Shown here: one piece after another, positions 1-25,699 of the stretch
Layout: every line of letters begins with the position of its first letter
Position numbering within the stretch: the first letter of the stretch is position 1
Assembly: GCA_021229015.1 (NCBI GenBank)
Contig: CM037792.1
Span: 41,446,543 to 41,510,542, forward strand
Origin: Solen grandis
Lineage: Eukaryota > Mollusca > Bivalvia > Adapedonta > Solenidae
DNA length: 64,000 nt
Reading direction: 5' to 3'
Made by a program: the position numbers and the translations under genes
Notes under the pieces: model-generated
Told to the model about the DNA's origin: nothing
Seen by the model: only the letters and a program-made list of their open reading frames with translations
The model's database searches: none

Positions 1-772
1 TTGTCAGTATGACAGGATACCCCTTTCACGCCTCCTGCATACAGTCAGATTACACAAGAATAAGATGTCAATTGACACCACTACAAGAACAAGACATGGA
101 TTATCTATGGTTCAATACATTACGCAGTATATCTTTCTTATACTATCTTGAAAGAAAATTTCCTGGCATCTGACAAAAAAATTATTGATCATGAAAAAGG
201 AATAGTTCTTTCTGCTTCCTTTGATCTATGGCATTTAAGACAGTGCATTATGTAGGAAAATATCACATGGTTCATACAAATTTTATGAATTTAAGGGTTT
301 TTATAGGTTTTTTAAGCCTAAAATTTTAATTAAGGATTTGCATAAACTGTAATTTATGCTTTAAAATCAAAAGCCTAAAAGGGATGAACCTAAATTTTTA
401 ACAACTTGATAAACACTTTTTTTTAATTAAAATTGTGATTTCATAGTCAAGGGTTTTTAAAGACTTTCAGTAATTTTAAGGTTTTTTTTCAAGGGCTTAT
501 AGGGCAAAATGTGATTTTCAAGGTTTTTTCAAGAAAGACATCAAATTCAAGGGTATTTCAAGACTGTGCAAACCATGTATCATTATGGGTATGATAAAAT
601 GTTTGCATGAAGTGTTGTGAAAAGGGACCAAAGTTTGGTAGTGTTCAGGAGGTGTGAAATTCATGGGATAGTAATGAGGTGTACATGATGTTGGTGTGGC
701 AGTGTGGTTCCCATGTTGAGGGTACCACTAGGGACGGTGTATGAGATATGAGGTATGTAGGGGTATACTCAC

Positions 773-13968
<13,196 letters not shown>

Positions 13969-13999
13969 TTATCTCATCAGACCCCACAAAGATAGGATA

Positions 14000-15317
14000 G
14001 CAGTGTTAGATAGGATAGCAGTGTTAGGAAACATTAACTGATATCTTCTAACCTTTCAGATAACAAATCTTTGAGATAATCTGTGAGAGCGTAAATGTGA
14101 ATTCCACCTCATCTTATATGTTGTAAGATTATGTTGTCTGGATGCAAAAATTATTATTTATATAGAACTAGCATGGAAGGCAAATAATGAACCATTCTTA
14201 AGCCCTGCAAAACTCAAGTCCTGTCTTTATTCATTGTTTAGGAATTATTTGCCTTTCATGACTAGGTCCAGCATTTGACACTAACTTTTTAGACAAGGTA
14301 TCCCGACGGAACACCTGCTTTGAAATTCTGGAGTCCCTTCTGAAAATTAGGAGTCCCTGTCCTGTCATTCAGACATATGACAGCTTTATTCACATAAGAA
14401 TTGGTTAAAAAGTTGTGATTCATCAAAGAGGGTTACTAATTTACTAATAAGAAAGTTTTATGAAGATGATTACGTAGGTTTTCAACAAATGTAGCTGTTC
14501 AATTTACTTTTATTCAGAAGAGTAAGTGTCCCAACGAAACACTTGGTATGTCAATTCTGGAGTCCCTTCCCAATTTTTGGTGTCCTCAGGATCCCGGGAC
14601 ACTGTTAGTGTTGACCCCTGCTAAGTCAACTACTCATAAACAGTATCATTAACAAAGCCCTGTTGTTTTTTACTTTTGTTGTTCTTATTAGTCTTAACCA
14701 GTTCAACCTCTGATCACATGATATTCCAATGATGCTATTGGATAATCTAGTGAATTGATTTAAATATTTCTGTAAATACTGGAATAGTCCAAAACCAAGC
14801 CTCACTGTTCTATCTTACATAACAAATTCTCATACATTCAATCAATTCCAGTTTTCTTCCCCCCCCCCTTTTTTTGTGACAGCGATCTTGAACCAGACCC
14901 CTACCTATCCCCAAACTAACTCTTAGCTACCTTTTGTGACAATATTGAAAGAGTTCACTTTTCACAGGAGGACAATCGACTATATTTTGATATTAAAATT
15001 AAGCAATGAGACATGGATGATTCCAATATAGTACTTAATTCAGAGTGATGCTGGGATATTATAATTATAAACACTAGAAATAGACTTAACATTAAATAAC
15101 AAATCAGCTAGCTAAATATTCTATTAGGTCATGACATTGGCATTATATGAACATTAACTGAGTGTCGCCCACATCTGAACATCAAGACTTGGGATGGTTT
15201 GCTCGGATGAAAAGCCAGAGGATTTATCAGAGACATTTGGAGATGTTTAAAATTTTAACTTTATTTCACGTTGATTATGAAACAAGTTCTTACAACTTAT
15301 ACTAAACACTCTCGATA
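14000..15317. other. Gene-free stretch with a diverged internal duplication
   Basis: No exon was found. The segments near 14300-14360 and 14522-14590 are diverged copies ('attctggagtcccttc' in both), about 225 bp apart, and suggest an old tandem repeat. The missing 5' kinase exons were looked for here and not seen. Confidence 0.4.
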
Positions 15318-15494
15318 ATGGCTCTGATGGCAGCATATGTGGTCATTATTGTGGGAGGAAACTGGAGAGGCCGGAGAACACTCACATGTCTGAAGGGGCA
15401 ATCACTGTACCCTCTCATGTACGTGACCAGGAATCAAACCAGGGACGCATTGGTGAGAAGCAAAGTGCGTTTTCACTACATTATCCAGGCACCC
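15318..15494 (-). mobile_element. tRNA-derived SINE fragment
   Basis: Minus strand reads TGCCTGGATAATGTAGTG (A-box-like) and GGTTTGATTCCTGG (B box) with RNA-pol-III spacing. It then has a body containing 'gaggaaactggagaggccgg' on the plus strand. It has no long ORF of its own. Confidence 0.5.
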
Positions 15495-16588
15495 AAGAGA
15501 CATTTAGTGTACATATAGGAGCCAGTCTGCAGGGGTCAGGTTTGATATGAAAACCAGTCACATTGACCTGACAATGGACCACAAAGTCTTGGTCCAGAGG
15601 TCTTGAAAAATTTTAAGTAAGACCTCAGGCTTTAACTCAACTATGATCCTCAAATCTACGGTGATTTCAAAGGCCATATTTTGAGTCTGAGCATGGAAAT
15701 TATACTTACATACAGTTTTTACTTTCAAGATTTCACAAAGCTCTGACCTAGAAATATTCAGGCCAGTTTTTCCTCAGAGCTAGACTATTCACAGAAAGTA
15801 GAACTCAATTATATGTATTAACATAAGCATGCTCTAACAGAAAGTATTCATAGCCTTCAAATTCTTCAATATTGCAATAAATGATTTTTTTTAGATCTTT
15901 TTATTTCAAGGACTTCTAATCTAAATATTACAAGTTTCCTATAATACTGACAAATTACCATTCTATTAAATGCAAAATAAAACAGTATAGTTACTGTAGT
16001 TACATTACTATTACAGTTTGCAGTTATCTAGATATGTCATAACTGGAACTCAAACACTTTAATTCTCACAATCTGGGATGATGCCCTTGTGACTGAGTAG
16101 AAATGCAAATACATGTATGTATGTAACAAAATTAATATACATACACACACATAATTGTTCACAATGACATAGGGAAGATAAAAGAAGTGTTTTATATAAA
16201 CATTCTTTAAGATCCTGTGTTTTTAGTGGAAAGCAAGTGTTGTTTTTGGATATACTTCCCTGATCAAATATTTCTTTATACTGATTATGTATCAAAAGTT
16301 ACACTCTAAACAATGATAGACTTAAGATATAGTCAAAACATTTTTTGCAAAACTGTGTGATTGTGATTCTGACATCATCAATATCACTTTTACATTAATT
16401 TTCAGAACAAGATCTCTTGTTGACCTCATCCTTAGCCTAAGATTATTAGATATCATATATATGCTACATGGTAGTTTGGTTGCCTGAGATCTCACAAGTA
16501 CACAGTCTACATATATCCCTTGTGTATCTAATGTTAACCCTACTAGGCTTTTCAAAATAGACCATTTATATATATATATTTTTTTTTA
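15495..16588. other. Gene-free AT-rich stretch
   Basis: No exon, tandem array or transposon end is recognised. Short minus-strand frames at 16059-16295 and 16322-16555 lack any recognisable sequence. Confidence 0.4.
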
Positions 16589-16823
16589 GTTTACCGTCGC
16601 TGCAGCAGTATTTCAGTCATATAGCAACGTCAAGCTAATTACAGGTGGAGGAAGACCCCAAATGTACTGAGGCATCCGGGTAGAACCACCGACCTACCGA
16701 AAGCCTGATGGAAGGCTTCCTCACATGAAATCCGAATGACCCTGCCGGGACTCAATCCCACACAGAAAGGGGCTAAGTGAGTGTTAAAGTCAGCGACTTT
16801 ACTCTCTTGGCCATAGAGGCCCC
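16589..16823 (-). mobile_element. tRNA-derived SINE with target duplication
   Basis: Minus strand opens GGGGCCTCTATGGCCAAGAG (A box TGGCCAAGAG), followed by a B-box-like GGGATTGAGTCCCGG and a tail ending ATATGACTGAAATACTGCTG...GGTAAAC. A 9-bp direct repeat CATTTATAT flanks it (16563-16571 and 16824-16832). Same family as 22155-22401 and 62917-63090. Confidence 0.8.
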
Positions 16824-16832
16824 CATTTATAT

Positions 16833-17506
16833 TGGGTATACAATGTTACTGTTGTTTCACTTGTCACAGACCATACTTTGTTCTGGCAAAAAAATTGAAA
16901 TGAATATTCTGTTACACTTGAATTCTGTGATTAATGCTTTTTAGTAACATAATACCAAGTTGACATAAGCTACTTGTGTTAATGTCTTTATGCTGACCCT
17001 TCAGTTTTGCAGACATTAGCAAGGTGAAAAAAAAAAGAACATAATTTTCATACACAGGTTAAAAATCAGTAAATTAATATTCATCAAGTTATTAACATGT
17101 ACAGGGATGGCGAAATCCATTGTTCGAGTTGTCCAAGTCGTACATTTGCCAGCACAGACAAGTAAATTTTCAATGTTGACTTGTCCGTGGACAACCAAAA
17201 ATCCGAAACCATAACAAAAATTTAAATTCAAAACTCTGAACTGCAGCACTTCAACTGTAAAGATATCCCTGATGTGCGTCTGTCAAATAAAGTTTATTTT
17301 TCGCAATCTTACAAGATGATCTGCATATTAAACCATTCTGTTTTGACTGGTTTTGTTTCTAAAATGTTAAGATATGAAAATTAAAGGTCAAAGTCAGCAC
17401 TTTAACGCACAGTCTATAATCGGTAAGTTCCTTGTCAAAAATGGATCGATTCCTTATTAAAAATCTTCCCAAACTAGAAAAGGGGAAGAATATCGAGAAA
17501 ACAATA
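16833..17506. other. Gene-free stretch
   Basis: AT-rich. The small open frames at 17016-17249 have no recognisable content. Confidence 0.4.
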
Positions 17507-18408
17507 AACAAGAGGCCCATGATGGCCCTAAATTGCTCACCTGAGATAAATAGGTTGACCCAAGGAACATCTGTACCAATTTATTTTAAAATCTGGCCAG
17601 TAGTTTTGAAGAAGATGATTTTTAAAGTTTTCATATTTTTTTTCTTTTTGTTGCCATGGCAACCAGAGTTCTATATGGATCAAGTTTATTTTAGCAACTT
17701 TTGTGAAGGTTGACCCAAGGATCATTCCTGCCAAGTTTAATCAAATTCTGTCCAATGGTTTCAGAGGAAATGTTGATTAAAGTTTTCCCTAAATACATAT
17801 AAGGCAAATAAGCCCCGCCCCTGGCGGCCATGTTTTTTACGAATCGGAAAAATCTTTAGCAACTTTGGAAGAGGTTGCCCAAGGAACATCTGTACCAATT
17901 TATTTTAAAATCTGGCCAGCAGTTTTGAAAAAGATGATTTTAAAAGTTTTCATATTTTTTTTCTTTTTGTTGCCATGGCAACCAGAGTTCTACATGGATC
18001 AAGTTTATTTTAGCAACTTTTGTGAAGGTTGACCCAAGGATCATCCCTGCCAAGTTTAATCAAATTCTGTCCAATGGTTTCAGAGGAGATGTTGTTTAAA
18101 GGTTTCTGTATATAGATACATATAAGGCAAATAAGCCCCGCCCCTGGCGGCCATGTTTTTTTACGGATTGGAATAATTTTAGCACCTTTGGTAGAGGTTG
18201 ACCCAAGGAACATCTGTACCAATTTATTTTAAAATCTGGCCAGTAGTTTTGAAGAAGATGATTTTTAAAGTTTTCTCTTTTTTTTCTTTTGTTGCCATGG
18301 CAACCACAGTTCTACATGGATCAAGTTTATTTTAGCAACTTTTGTGGAGGTTGACCCAAGGATCATCCCTGTCAAGTTCAATCAAATTCTGTCCAGTTGT
18401 TTCAGAGG
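17507..18408 (+). mobile_element. Interspersed repeat, family 1, with 320-bp internal tandem units
   Basis: Opens AACAAGAGGCCCATGATGGC then 'ctcacctgag'. Inside, a unit of about 320 bp containing 'ttgccatggcaacca' occurs at 17651, 17970 and 18292. The copy is cut by the gap at 18409, so the 3' hairpin is not visible. The tandem core likely caused the gap. Confidence 0.75.
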
Positions 18409-18508
18409 NNNNNNNNNNNNNNNNNNNNNNNNNNNNNNNNNNNNNNNNNNNNNNNNNNNNNNNNNNNNNNNNNNNNNNNNNNNNNNNNNNNNNNNNNNNN
18501 NNNNNNNN
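18409..18508. other. Assembly gap (100 N)
   Basis: Exactly 100 N, the conventional size for a gap of unknown length. It falls inside a tandem-repeat element. Confidence 1.
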
Positions 18509-20078
18509 GGTTTCGGGGTTTCCCCGGGGTTCCCGACTGGGTAGTGGGTTAGGTCATGATTAAGGTCACCGATGCGCATGCCATGTTCATAAACTGGGAG
18601 ATGTCACCTGGTCAGTTGGCGCGTCAAAACATCAACCGTGCATTATTAAGGTCACACTCGAGTGACCAATCACCTATGTACACGTTGACCGATGGTGTGT
18701 TACCTAGGAATTTATCTCGCTATAACGAATGCTCTGTCACTGCCCTAAATAAAGGTGTAACCTCAATATTTAAAATGAAATTTGCTCCCATCATGTTTTT
18801 AACAACGGTTTCAAATGATATAGTGTTTTTGATATAGACAAGATTTTCATGAATAAGAAATTAAATCTCTTTACATCAACTAATTCACAACAACCAAGAC
18901 TTAATAGTAAATAAAATAACCAAGTTTCGAGAATTGCCACAGTCTTAATCCCCTTGTTTAAAATCTTGCAATACAGTCGGTCACCGCGTTTACTCTTCGC
19001 TAAAGCCTTGTACCTCAATATTTGATGTTTAAGGATGTTTGCATAAATGGGGAGTTAAGTTTAGCGAGAAAAAAACACAGACGTGCTTTATTCATATATA
19101 ATGTGAGAAAAGGGTTATTTTTAAAGCAAAAGGGGTAATTGTTTCGAGCGAGGAAGTTAAGGGAACTGGTTGTGTATTTAAAAACTGACGAAAGTATTTA
19201 TTTTCCCGAAATAAACCCAAATTTTTAAAAGGGTACATTTAAAAACCCCACATATACTGGAAGGAAAATGGAAAGTGTTTTGTGAAAATTTCAAGCCTCT
19301 GCTTCTAAAACAAAAACAGCAAACAGTTTCAATCAAACATTGCTTAATTTTTTTCGAATATTGTGGGTGAAAGTATTGTTAATGGGGGGGAATGTCCAAT
19401 TTTTCGAGGGGTTACACAAACTAATTTACACTCGTTGGAATTTGCGTTTTGATACCCTATTTTCAAACCAGTAAAAAAACATAATTATAGAATTTGAAAT
19501 ATATATAAATGATTTAAAAGAGCGTGGAGCTTCATTTTACAAGAACATGAAATGCCGACATTACAATTTCATAAAGAAACATAAATTACTCAACGTATAT
19601 GCCTGATCTCAAAAAGTGGGTCTATTTATTTCGACCAAAACAATCATAATATTCCGAAAAGCAAAACAGACGTTCATAGAATTCACAGAGCTAAATCTGA
19701 GGTAGAGGTATAAATAAACAAAACACTGCAAAACCTGTCATAAGTGACAGTAGCGTTGGTCAGAGACAGGTGAAATTGAACGTCCTCTACACGAAAAAAG
19801 CTAACGGAAAAAAAAAAACTGCACCAAGTCTTTCAGCTGTAAAAAAACTACACAGGACCAGTAAAGAAAACTATTACATCATCAAGAAAAAACACCTAAA
19901 AAGACAGATCGTTTTAAAAAATTTTTGACGACGTATTGGAATAATTTCAAACATTGAGTCATGCTTTACTTGTAATATGTGCAACAAAACATTTGCAAAA
20001 AAGTAAACCTTATTAGGCATAACGCATAAACAATGAAACATCACAGGAATTAACATGTGGATTTTGACTCAGACACGA
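18509..20078. other. Gene-free stretch after the gap
   Basis: Starts with a slightly GC-rich segment (18509-18760) unlike its AT-rich surroundings, then AT-rich DNA. No exon, transposon end or tandem array is recognised. Confidence 0.4.
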
Positions 20079-20490
20079 TGAATGGAGAGGAAGAAAATGA
20101 TCCAATGGATCGTCTTGTAGAAGAAGTATTTGAACAGTTCAAGACAGGTACGAAGAGGATGAATCGTTGATGAATCAACAAAATTTTTCGGAAGAAGAGG
20201 CGCGTGATGGGACTTTTAAAACCCCATGAAAAAAAACTTATCTGATGTATTCACGGAAAATGACTTTGGATCAATGCTCTCAAGATCTCAAGTTTTTCAA
20301 TCGATCAAAAAGACGGCTAATAGTGTTATACAACTGAGGACTTTGACACAGAAGAAGCGTGTAAATATGCCGTCAATAAAAGAAAATTTCTTTTTGAAGC
20401 TGTTATTGACGGTTATAACCCTCCGTTCTGGCAAGAGTAACGTTTAAAAACTGTTGAACAGTAGTCATGTAATGTTATTGTACCAATAAA
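20079..20490 (+). pseudogene. Broken coding remnant, unrecognised
   Basis: Coding-like pieces occur in different frames. An ATG at 20079 opens an acidic stretch (MNGEEENDPMDRLVEEVF...) that stops early. A neighbouring frame continues EEDESLMNQQNFSEEEARDG. A third frame near 20340-20432 reads DFDTEEACKYAVNKRKFLF then EAVIDGYNPPFWQE and a stop. A polyadenylation-type AATAAA follows at about 20485. At least two frameshifts or introns are needed to join these. I do not recognise the protein. It may be a decayed gene or a real one carrying sequence errors. Confidence 0.4.
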
Positions 20491-20619
20491 TTTGAAAAAA
20501 GAAAAAAATTTCCTGCGTTTTAGTTTAATGTACACAGAAATGTCCCAATGCTATAAAAACAGTTGATCTTGGTAACTTACATCCAGGCTTTCCGCAAAAT
20601 AGAAGAAGTAAGAATTACT

Positions 20620-21545
20620 CTTTTTACTATAAATTACTCATTTTTTTTACTCATAAATTACGCAATTTGCTAATAAATTACTCTTCTTTTTTTTTACTCA
20701 TAAATTACTCTTTTTTCACTAAAAAAATTACTCGTTTTACTCATAAATTACTCCTTTTTCTACTCATAAATCACTCCCTTTTTTTTTTTTTTTCCTTTTT
20801 TTTTTTTTAAAACTCATAAATTACTCATTTTCTACTCAAAAATCACTCATTTTTTTTTTCTTCCATAAATCATTAATTTATACTCATACATTATTAATTT
20901 TTACAAATTTAATGACTCATTTTTACTCATAAATTACTCAATTTTTACTCATAAATTATCATTATTTTATATATTTTTTTCCACTCATAAATTACTCTTT
21001 TTTTTAATCGTAAATTACCCTTTTTTGCAAATAAATTACTCTTCTTTTTTTTCTTTTTTTAAACTCATAAATACTCATTTTCTACTCAAAAATCACTCAT
21101 TTTTTTCCCCCAAAATCATTAATTAATACCCCAACATTTTTTAAATTTTTTACTCATAAATTGCCCATTCTTACTCATAAATTACTCAGTTTTTTTTTAA
21201 CTCATAAATCACTCATTTTTTTTTTCCTTTACTCATAAATTACTCTTCTTCTTCTTTTTTTTTTTTTTTTTTAACTAATAAATTACTCATTTCTACTCAT
21301 AAATCACTTTTTTCTTTTTACTCGTAAATTACTCGTTTTTCTCATAAATTACTCATTTTTACTGATAAATCACCCATTTTTTACTTATAAATTACTCATT
21401 TTCACTCACAAACTACTCATTTTTACTCACAAATCTCTCATCTTTTCACTCATAAATTACGCTTTTTTTTTATTTTTATGTTTTATTTTTTTTTTACGCA
21501 TAAATAATTCATTTTTACTCATAAATTGCTCATTTTTATTAACAA
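20620..21545 (+). repeat. AT-rich minisatellite, ACTCATAAATTACTC units
   Basis: About 0.9 kb of imperfect tandem repeats of ACTCATAAATTACTCATTTT with variable poly-T spacers. The T-run lengths vary widely, so the array length in the assembly may be inexact. Confidence 0.9.
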
Positions 21546-21847
21546 AATGAGTATTTTTCAAAATTGTCTGAAGAAGGTCATGCTTATTTTATCTAAACTA
21601 TAACGCCAAAACAAACTTGATGGTAGTATTCATCAAGAAAGTTCAGATTTTGGATATGCAGTCATTAATTTTTTCAAAATTTTATTTAATCATATTTAGC
21701 TGTTGCATATGTACATGCTCAGAACTTCAACCGTCCATTCTCATACATCAACTCTACAGAAAAAAATAAGTGCATATTGTATCATTTATGAGTTAATTAC
21801 AAACAACAACTAGATTTGCATACTGCAAATGCAACGGTTTTCGTGAT

Positions 21848-22135
21848 GATAAACAGTTTAAAACCCTGATCAGCCAATTTTAAAATCCCAGAAAAACAAC
21901 AAAATTGCAAAATCCCTTTATATGTGACCAAAACTTAAAGCATCTCGAAAGGAATGTGATGTCCCACTGACCGGGCCCCCATCTGCTGTGATCGACCTGC
22001 TAATTGCTGGTCATCACTGCAGGGAGTCTTTAGCCAATATAGTACCTATATGTTACGGTAAAACCTCTGATGGGTTGATGCATAACTAAATTTATCTGCT
22101 ACAATGGAAGTGAATAGTAGGCTAGTTTTACACAA
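21848..22135 (+). repeat. Block duplicated at 39951-40283
   Basis: Shares 'ccagaaaaacaacaaaat', 'tctcgaaaggaatgtga', 'gggagtctttagcca' and 'aaaacctctgatgggtt' in the same order with 39951-40283, the latter carrying many homopolymer changes. Confidence 0.8.
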
Positions 22136-22154
22136 AGCAATAAACATATAATGA

Positions 22155-22401
22155 CTTGACTATTTGAGTTTACCGTCGCTTCGACAGTATTTCAGTCATA
22201 TAGCGACGTCCAGCTAATTACAGTGGAGGAAGGACACGAATGCACGGAGACATCCGGGTAGAACCACCGACCTACCGCAAGCCAGCTGGAAGGCTTCCTC
22301 ACATGAAAATCCGAATGACCCTGCCGGGATTCAAACCACGCGGTGAGGGGCAGAGTGAGTTTAAAGTCAGCGACTTAAACCCTCTGGGCCACGGAGGCCC
22401 C
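22155..22401 (-). mobile_element. tRNA-derived SINE with perfect 13-bp target duplication
   Basis: Minus strand opens GGGGCCTCCGTGGCCCAGAG (A-box) and has a B-box-like GGTTTGAATCCCGG. The body is shared with 16589-16823 and the 3' tail ends ...GGTAAACTCAAATAGTCAAG. AAACATATAATGA is repeated exactly at 22142-22154 and 22402-22414, the mark of LINE-driven insertion. No SINE sits at the matching place in the duplicated block near 40283. Confidence 0.9.
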
Positions 22402-22829
22402 AAACATATAATGAATATAGTGATAATATGTGGGTTGTTTAGTTTATGATCCCTTACATAATTTTTCTTTATTACATTTATTACTTCAATTTTGTAACTG
22501 CATGATTATAGGATCATACGGCATTTATTTCAGAATTAAAGCTTTGATATTAAAAAATATAGAGATAGGGCATTTTTGTAGTAATTAAAATGAGCCTGAA
22601 GGACATAATTCTGACAATGCAAGATCTTTTTGTTTTTTATTTGCTTTTGCTAGAGACTTTTTTGTTACATTTTATTCAACAGAATTTCTCTTATTAAAAT
22701 AAACAAGTAATAAAATTTGTGTTGATTTCCGACATATAAACATGTGTTGAGGGAAGAAATGAGAGAATGAAAGAAATGAGTGATACATAACTTATTTAAA
22801 AAATTAATGTCCCTTTTTAGATAATTTTA

Positions 22830-22945
22830 CAACTTAAATAAAATAAGAAAGAAAGAACAAAATAAATAAAAAAATGAAAGAAAGAAAGAACAAAATAAAG
22901 TAGACAAAATAAAATCAACAGAGAAAGAAAGAAAGAAAAGGAAAA
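22830..22945. repeat. Purine-rich simple repeat (GAAA/AAAT)n
   Basis: Runs of GAAAGAAAGAA alternate with AAATAAA. The short open frames across it are low-complexity. Confidence 0.8.
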
Positions 22946-23786
22946 ATTTATATTTGCTCGAATAAAAAAAAAAGAAGAATAATAGAGAACTTTTAGGATC
23001 ATTTCGGGTATTTGGTATGTTCACAACTTTTTACAAACTGGTGAATGACTACATACAACCCCATGTAGCAACATATGCACTCTTGAACAATACCTGTGAC
23101 AGACTGTGGCAGCCTGCCTAATCAAAAACAGATGCCCACACAACGGCGGGTGGGTGAATTTTTTTCTTGATGAATATATATTTTTATACTCAATACCCTA
23201 ATTAATTGAAAACAACCGCCATAACCAATATATTTTGTTACTATATGCTTTGTCCAATGTTATTTACTATGTAAATCTTGGAAATAAACTATTTAATTGA
23301 ATTGAATAAATTGGGGGTGGGGGGCACTTATATAAGGGTTTTGAGATGCCTTTAAGCATCCAATATTGGCAATGAGCCAATATGATCTAAGTGTGGGACA
23401 TTGAAAGATTTGATTAATGTTGATCATCACTGTGCGCTCAAAAAAGTCTTTCCCAAAATGTCCCACTTTTTATACTAAACAGTTAAAAATCAGGTGAGAC
23501 AGTTGGGAATCCTGCTTATTATTATAAGAACAATAGTTTTCAGTAGTATAAAATTTACAATTTATTTTCAAAAATTTTGGTAACGTAACAAGCCATTTGG
23601 TTAAACATAATCAGCTTTCACTCTATGCCTCAAAGTTCAGTAAAGCACTAGAAGGGAAATTTTGGTAAGCTAAAACTTGTTTAAAAGGGGGATGTTTGTA
23701 CATGTACTTAGTTGTTTTGCTATCCAATTCAAAGTGAGTGTGTGGGAGGAATAATAATACATGTAGAATAAAGACACAATTCATCC

Positions 23787-23812
23787 CCTCTCTCTCCCTC
23801 TCTCTCTCTTTC
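23787..23812. repeat. CT microsatellite
   Basis: About 25 bp of (CT)n with occasional CC. Confidence 0.8.
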
Positions 23813-23954
23813 CCATGATCTTTTAGCGCTTTTACACAGGTCATTCAGACCAGTGTTGACACATTGCTCTCATAGTTACACATACACTGTACTTGACCTG
23901 TTCAAGCCACTAGCAGAGCTGCATCTAATTAATAGAAAAATAGTAACCTTCTGT

Positions 23955-24950
23955 CAAATTTTCTCTGTTTTTATTCTGGTCATGTATTGAAATTCTCTAT
24001 AAATTCCCTCAATTCTTGACAGATTTTCAAAATTCTTTTTTGTTGACGAGGGAAGACATTCTTTTTTCCAATGATGACAAAATATATCACACATTTAAAC
24101 TTTAAAGGCTTTTAAAAACAATTCAAAGTTTTACCAAACTTCATACTGCCACCAAACAACCAATTTATCCGATCTGAAAAAACTAAAATCTGTGAAAATT
24201 TCATAAAGATTGCTTCAGAAATAATGACAGAATCCTCCAAAAAATAAAAAATGCCTATTTTCGAAAACTTGTTTCCTCCTATTTTAGTGCACTTTTACCG
24301 CTTATTGAAAGCCATTTTATGCATTTTCTGAAATCGCCACCCCATATATTTTGTGCGCAAAGATCTTCGGAATCAATTTCAAAAACAGAATGAGCGTATC
24401 TAATCTCTAACAAAAATGGGCATGTTTTTCGTGGACACACCCTAATTTGCCAGATTTTTTTCAAAGATTCAAACATTCAACCTCTTCTAGCTCAAAAATT
24501 TCAAAGATATGGATATTGCCACTCATCATATTTTAACGGGCAGTTGACAGAGAACAGAATGCAAAAAACTGCATACAAATAAAATGTCAAAAGAGAGAGT
24601 TATCGGCAATTTTGTGTTTTGATGCTAAACGCCACCTAGCGGCAAAACTAGTACTAAATGAAAAACAAACTTATGGTGCACAACTTCAGATACATGTGAG
24701 ATGCATGGAAAATTTTTTTATTTGTAGCACTTCTAATCATGTCGCAACAGCGGGCCCCAAAAAAGTGCAAAGAATAATAATAATGGAAAAAAAAAAAAAG
24801 GGAAAAAGAAACACAAGAAGAACAGTAGGTTTTCGCGGCTGCGTTGCAGTCCACGAAAACCTAATAATAATGGAAAAAAAAAGGGAAAAAGAAACACAAG
24901 AAGAACAGTAGTTTTCGCGGCTGCGTTGCAGTCCACGAAAACCTAATGGA
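23955..24950 (+). mobile_element. Interspersed repeat, family 2, with hairpin 3' end
   Basis: AT-rich, non-coding. Contains 'acgccacctagcggcaaaac', 'tcaacctcttctagctcaaa' and 'gccaccccatat' cores, which recur inverted at 42331-45261. It ends twice in a hairpin AGGTTTTCG...CGAAAACCT (24829-24862 and 24909-24944) preceded by poly-A/purine sequence; the terminal ~84 bp is duplicated. A second, diverged copy lies at 40365-41468. A hairpin followed by CTAA-T would fit a Helitron-type 3' end, but the 5' end was not identified. Confidence 0.65.
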
Positions 24951-25425
24951 TGAACAACAATATAGGCAGTCAAGGGGAAAAATTTCAAAGCTTTTGTTTA
25001 TACATGTAAATACAAAGATCTGAACCGATGAATGTGAGCTTACCGGCGTTGTGGTCAATAGATAGACTAAAGTCAGTTTGACCCTCATCTTAAATGAGTA
25101 TGCCTTGCTACGGGTATACGAAGATAGAGACTTCACGTCTATAAATTGATTATTAAGCGACATCCCCGTTTGTTGATATAAAGATTAAAAAAATGTTTGA
25201 GTCTATGTTGGGGTTTTTTCAGACGCAAATAAATCAACCGTTTCAAACAATTGTTGTTAAAGGCCTTATAATGCTTTAAAATATTGAAAACATTTGAGGA
25301 TTTACAGAGATCATCATAACTTAGAAATATGCAAGTCCTAAGTTTATAACATTATTGAAAAATGCTATTCAAAGACCTATTTTAGCGAAGCGAAAAACTT
25401 GCTTTGTTTATATAGTGTATTAAAA

Positions 25426-25690
25426 ATATGTTGATTGGCTAAGAGGTTTTATGTAATCAGTAAATGTTCAATACACACAAGTTAAAAATACCTGGCAATG
25501 GTGTAATGTTTTAATCACTCATACAGTTACAAAGTATACATAAATTTTAAAAACAATATGCTGATTGGCTAAGAGGGTTTTATGTAAACAGTAACTGTTC
25601 AGATACACACCTATAAATTGAAAATACCTGACAATACGTAATGTTTTAATCACTCATACAGTTACAAAGTGTACATAAATATAATATGTT
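25426..25690 (+). repeat. Tandem duplication, 130-bp unit
   Basis: 'tgattggctaagag' occurs at 25432 and 25562, and 'aatcactcatacagttacaa' recurs 130 bp apart. Two copies with a few indels. Confidence 0.85.
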
Positions 25691-25699
25691 TTTTGTTAA

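Noticed and set aside
22155..22401. A functional tRNA gene
   Set aside because: Box A and B-like motifs are present but no cloverleaf with anticodon arm forms; SINE tail and target duplication explain it.
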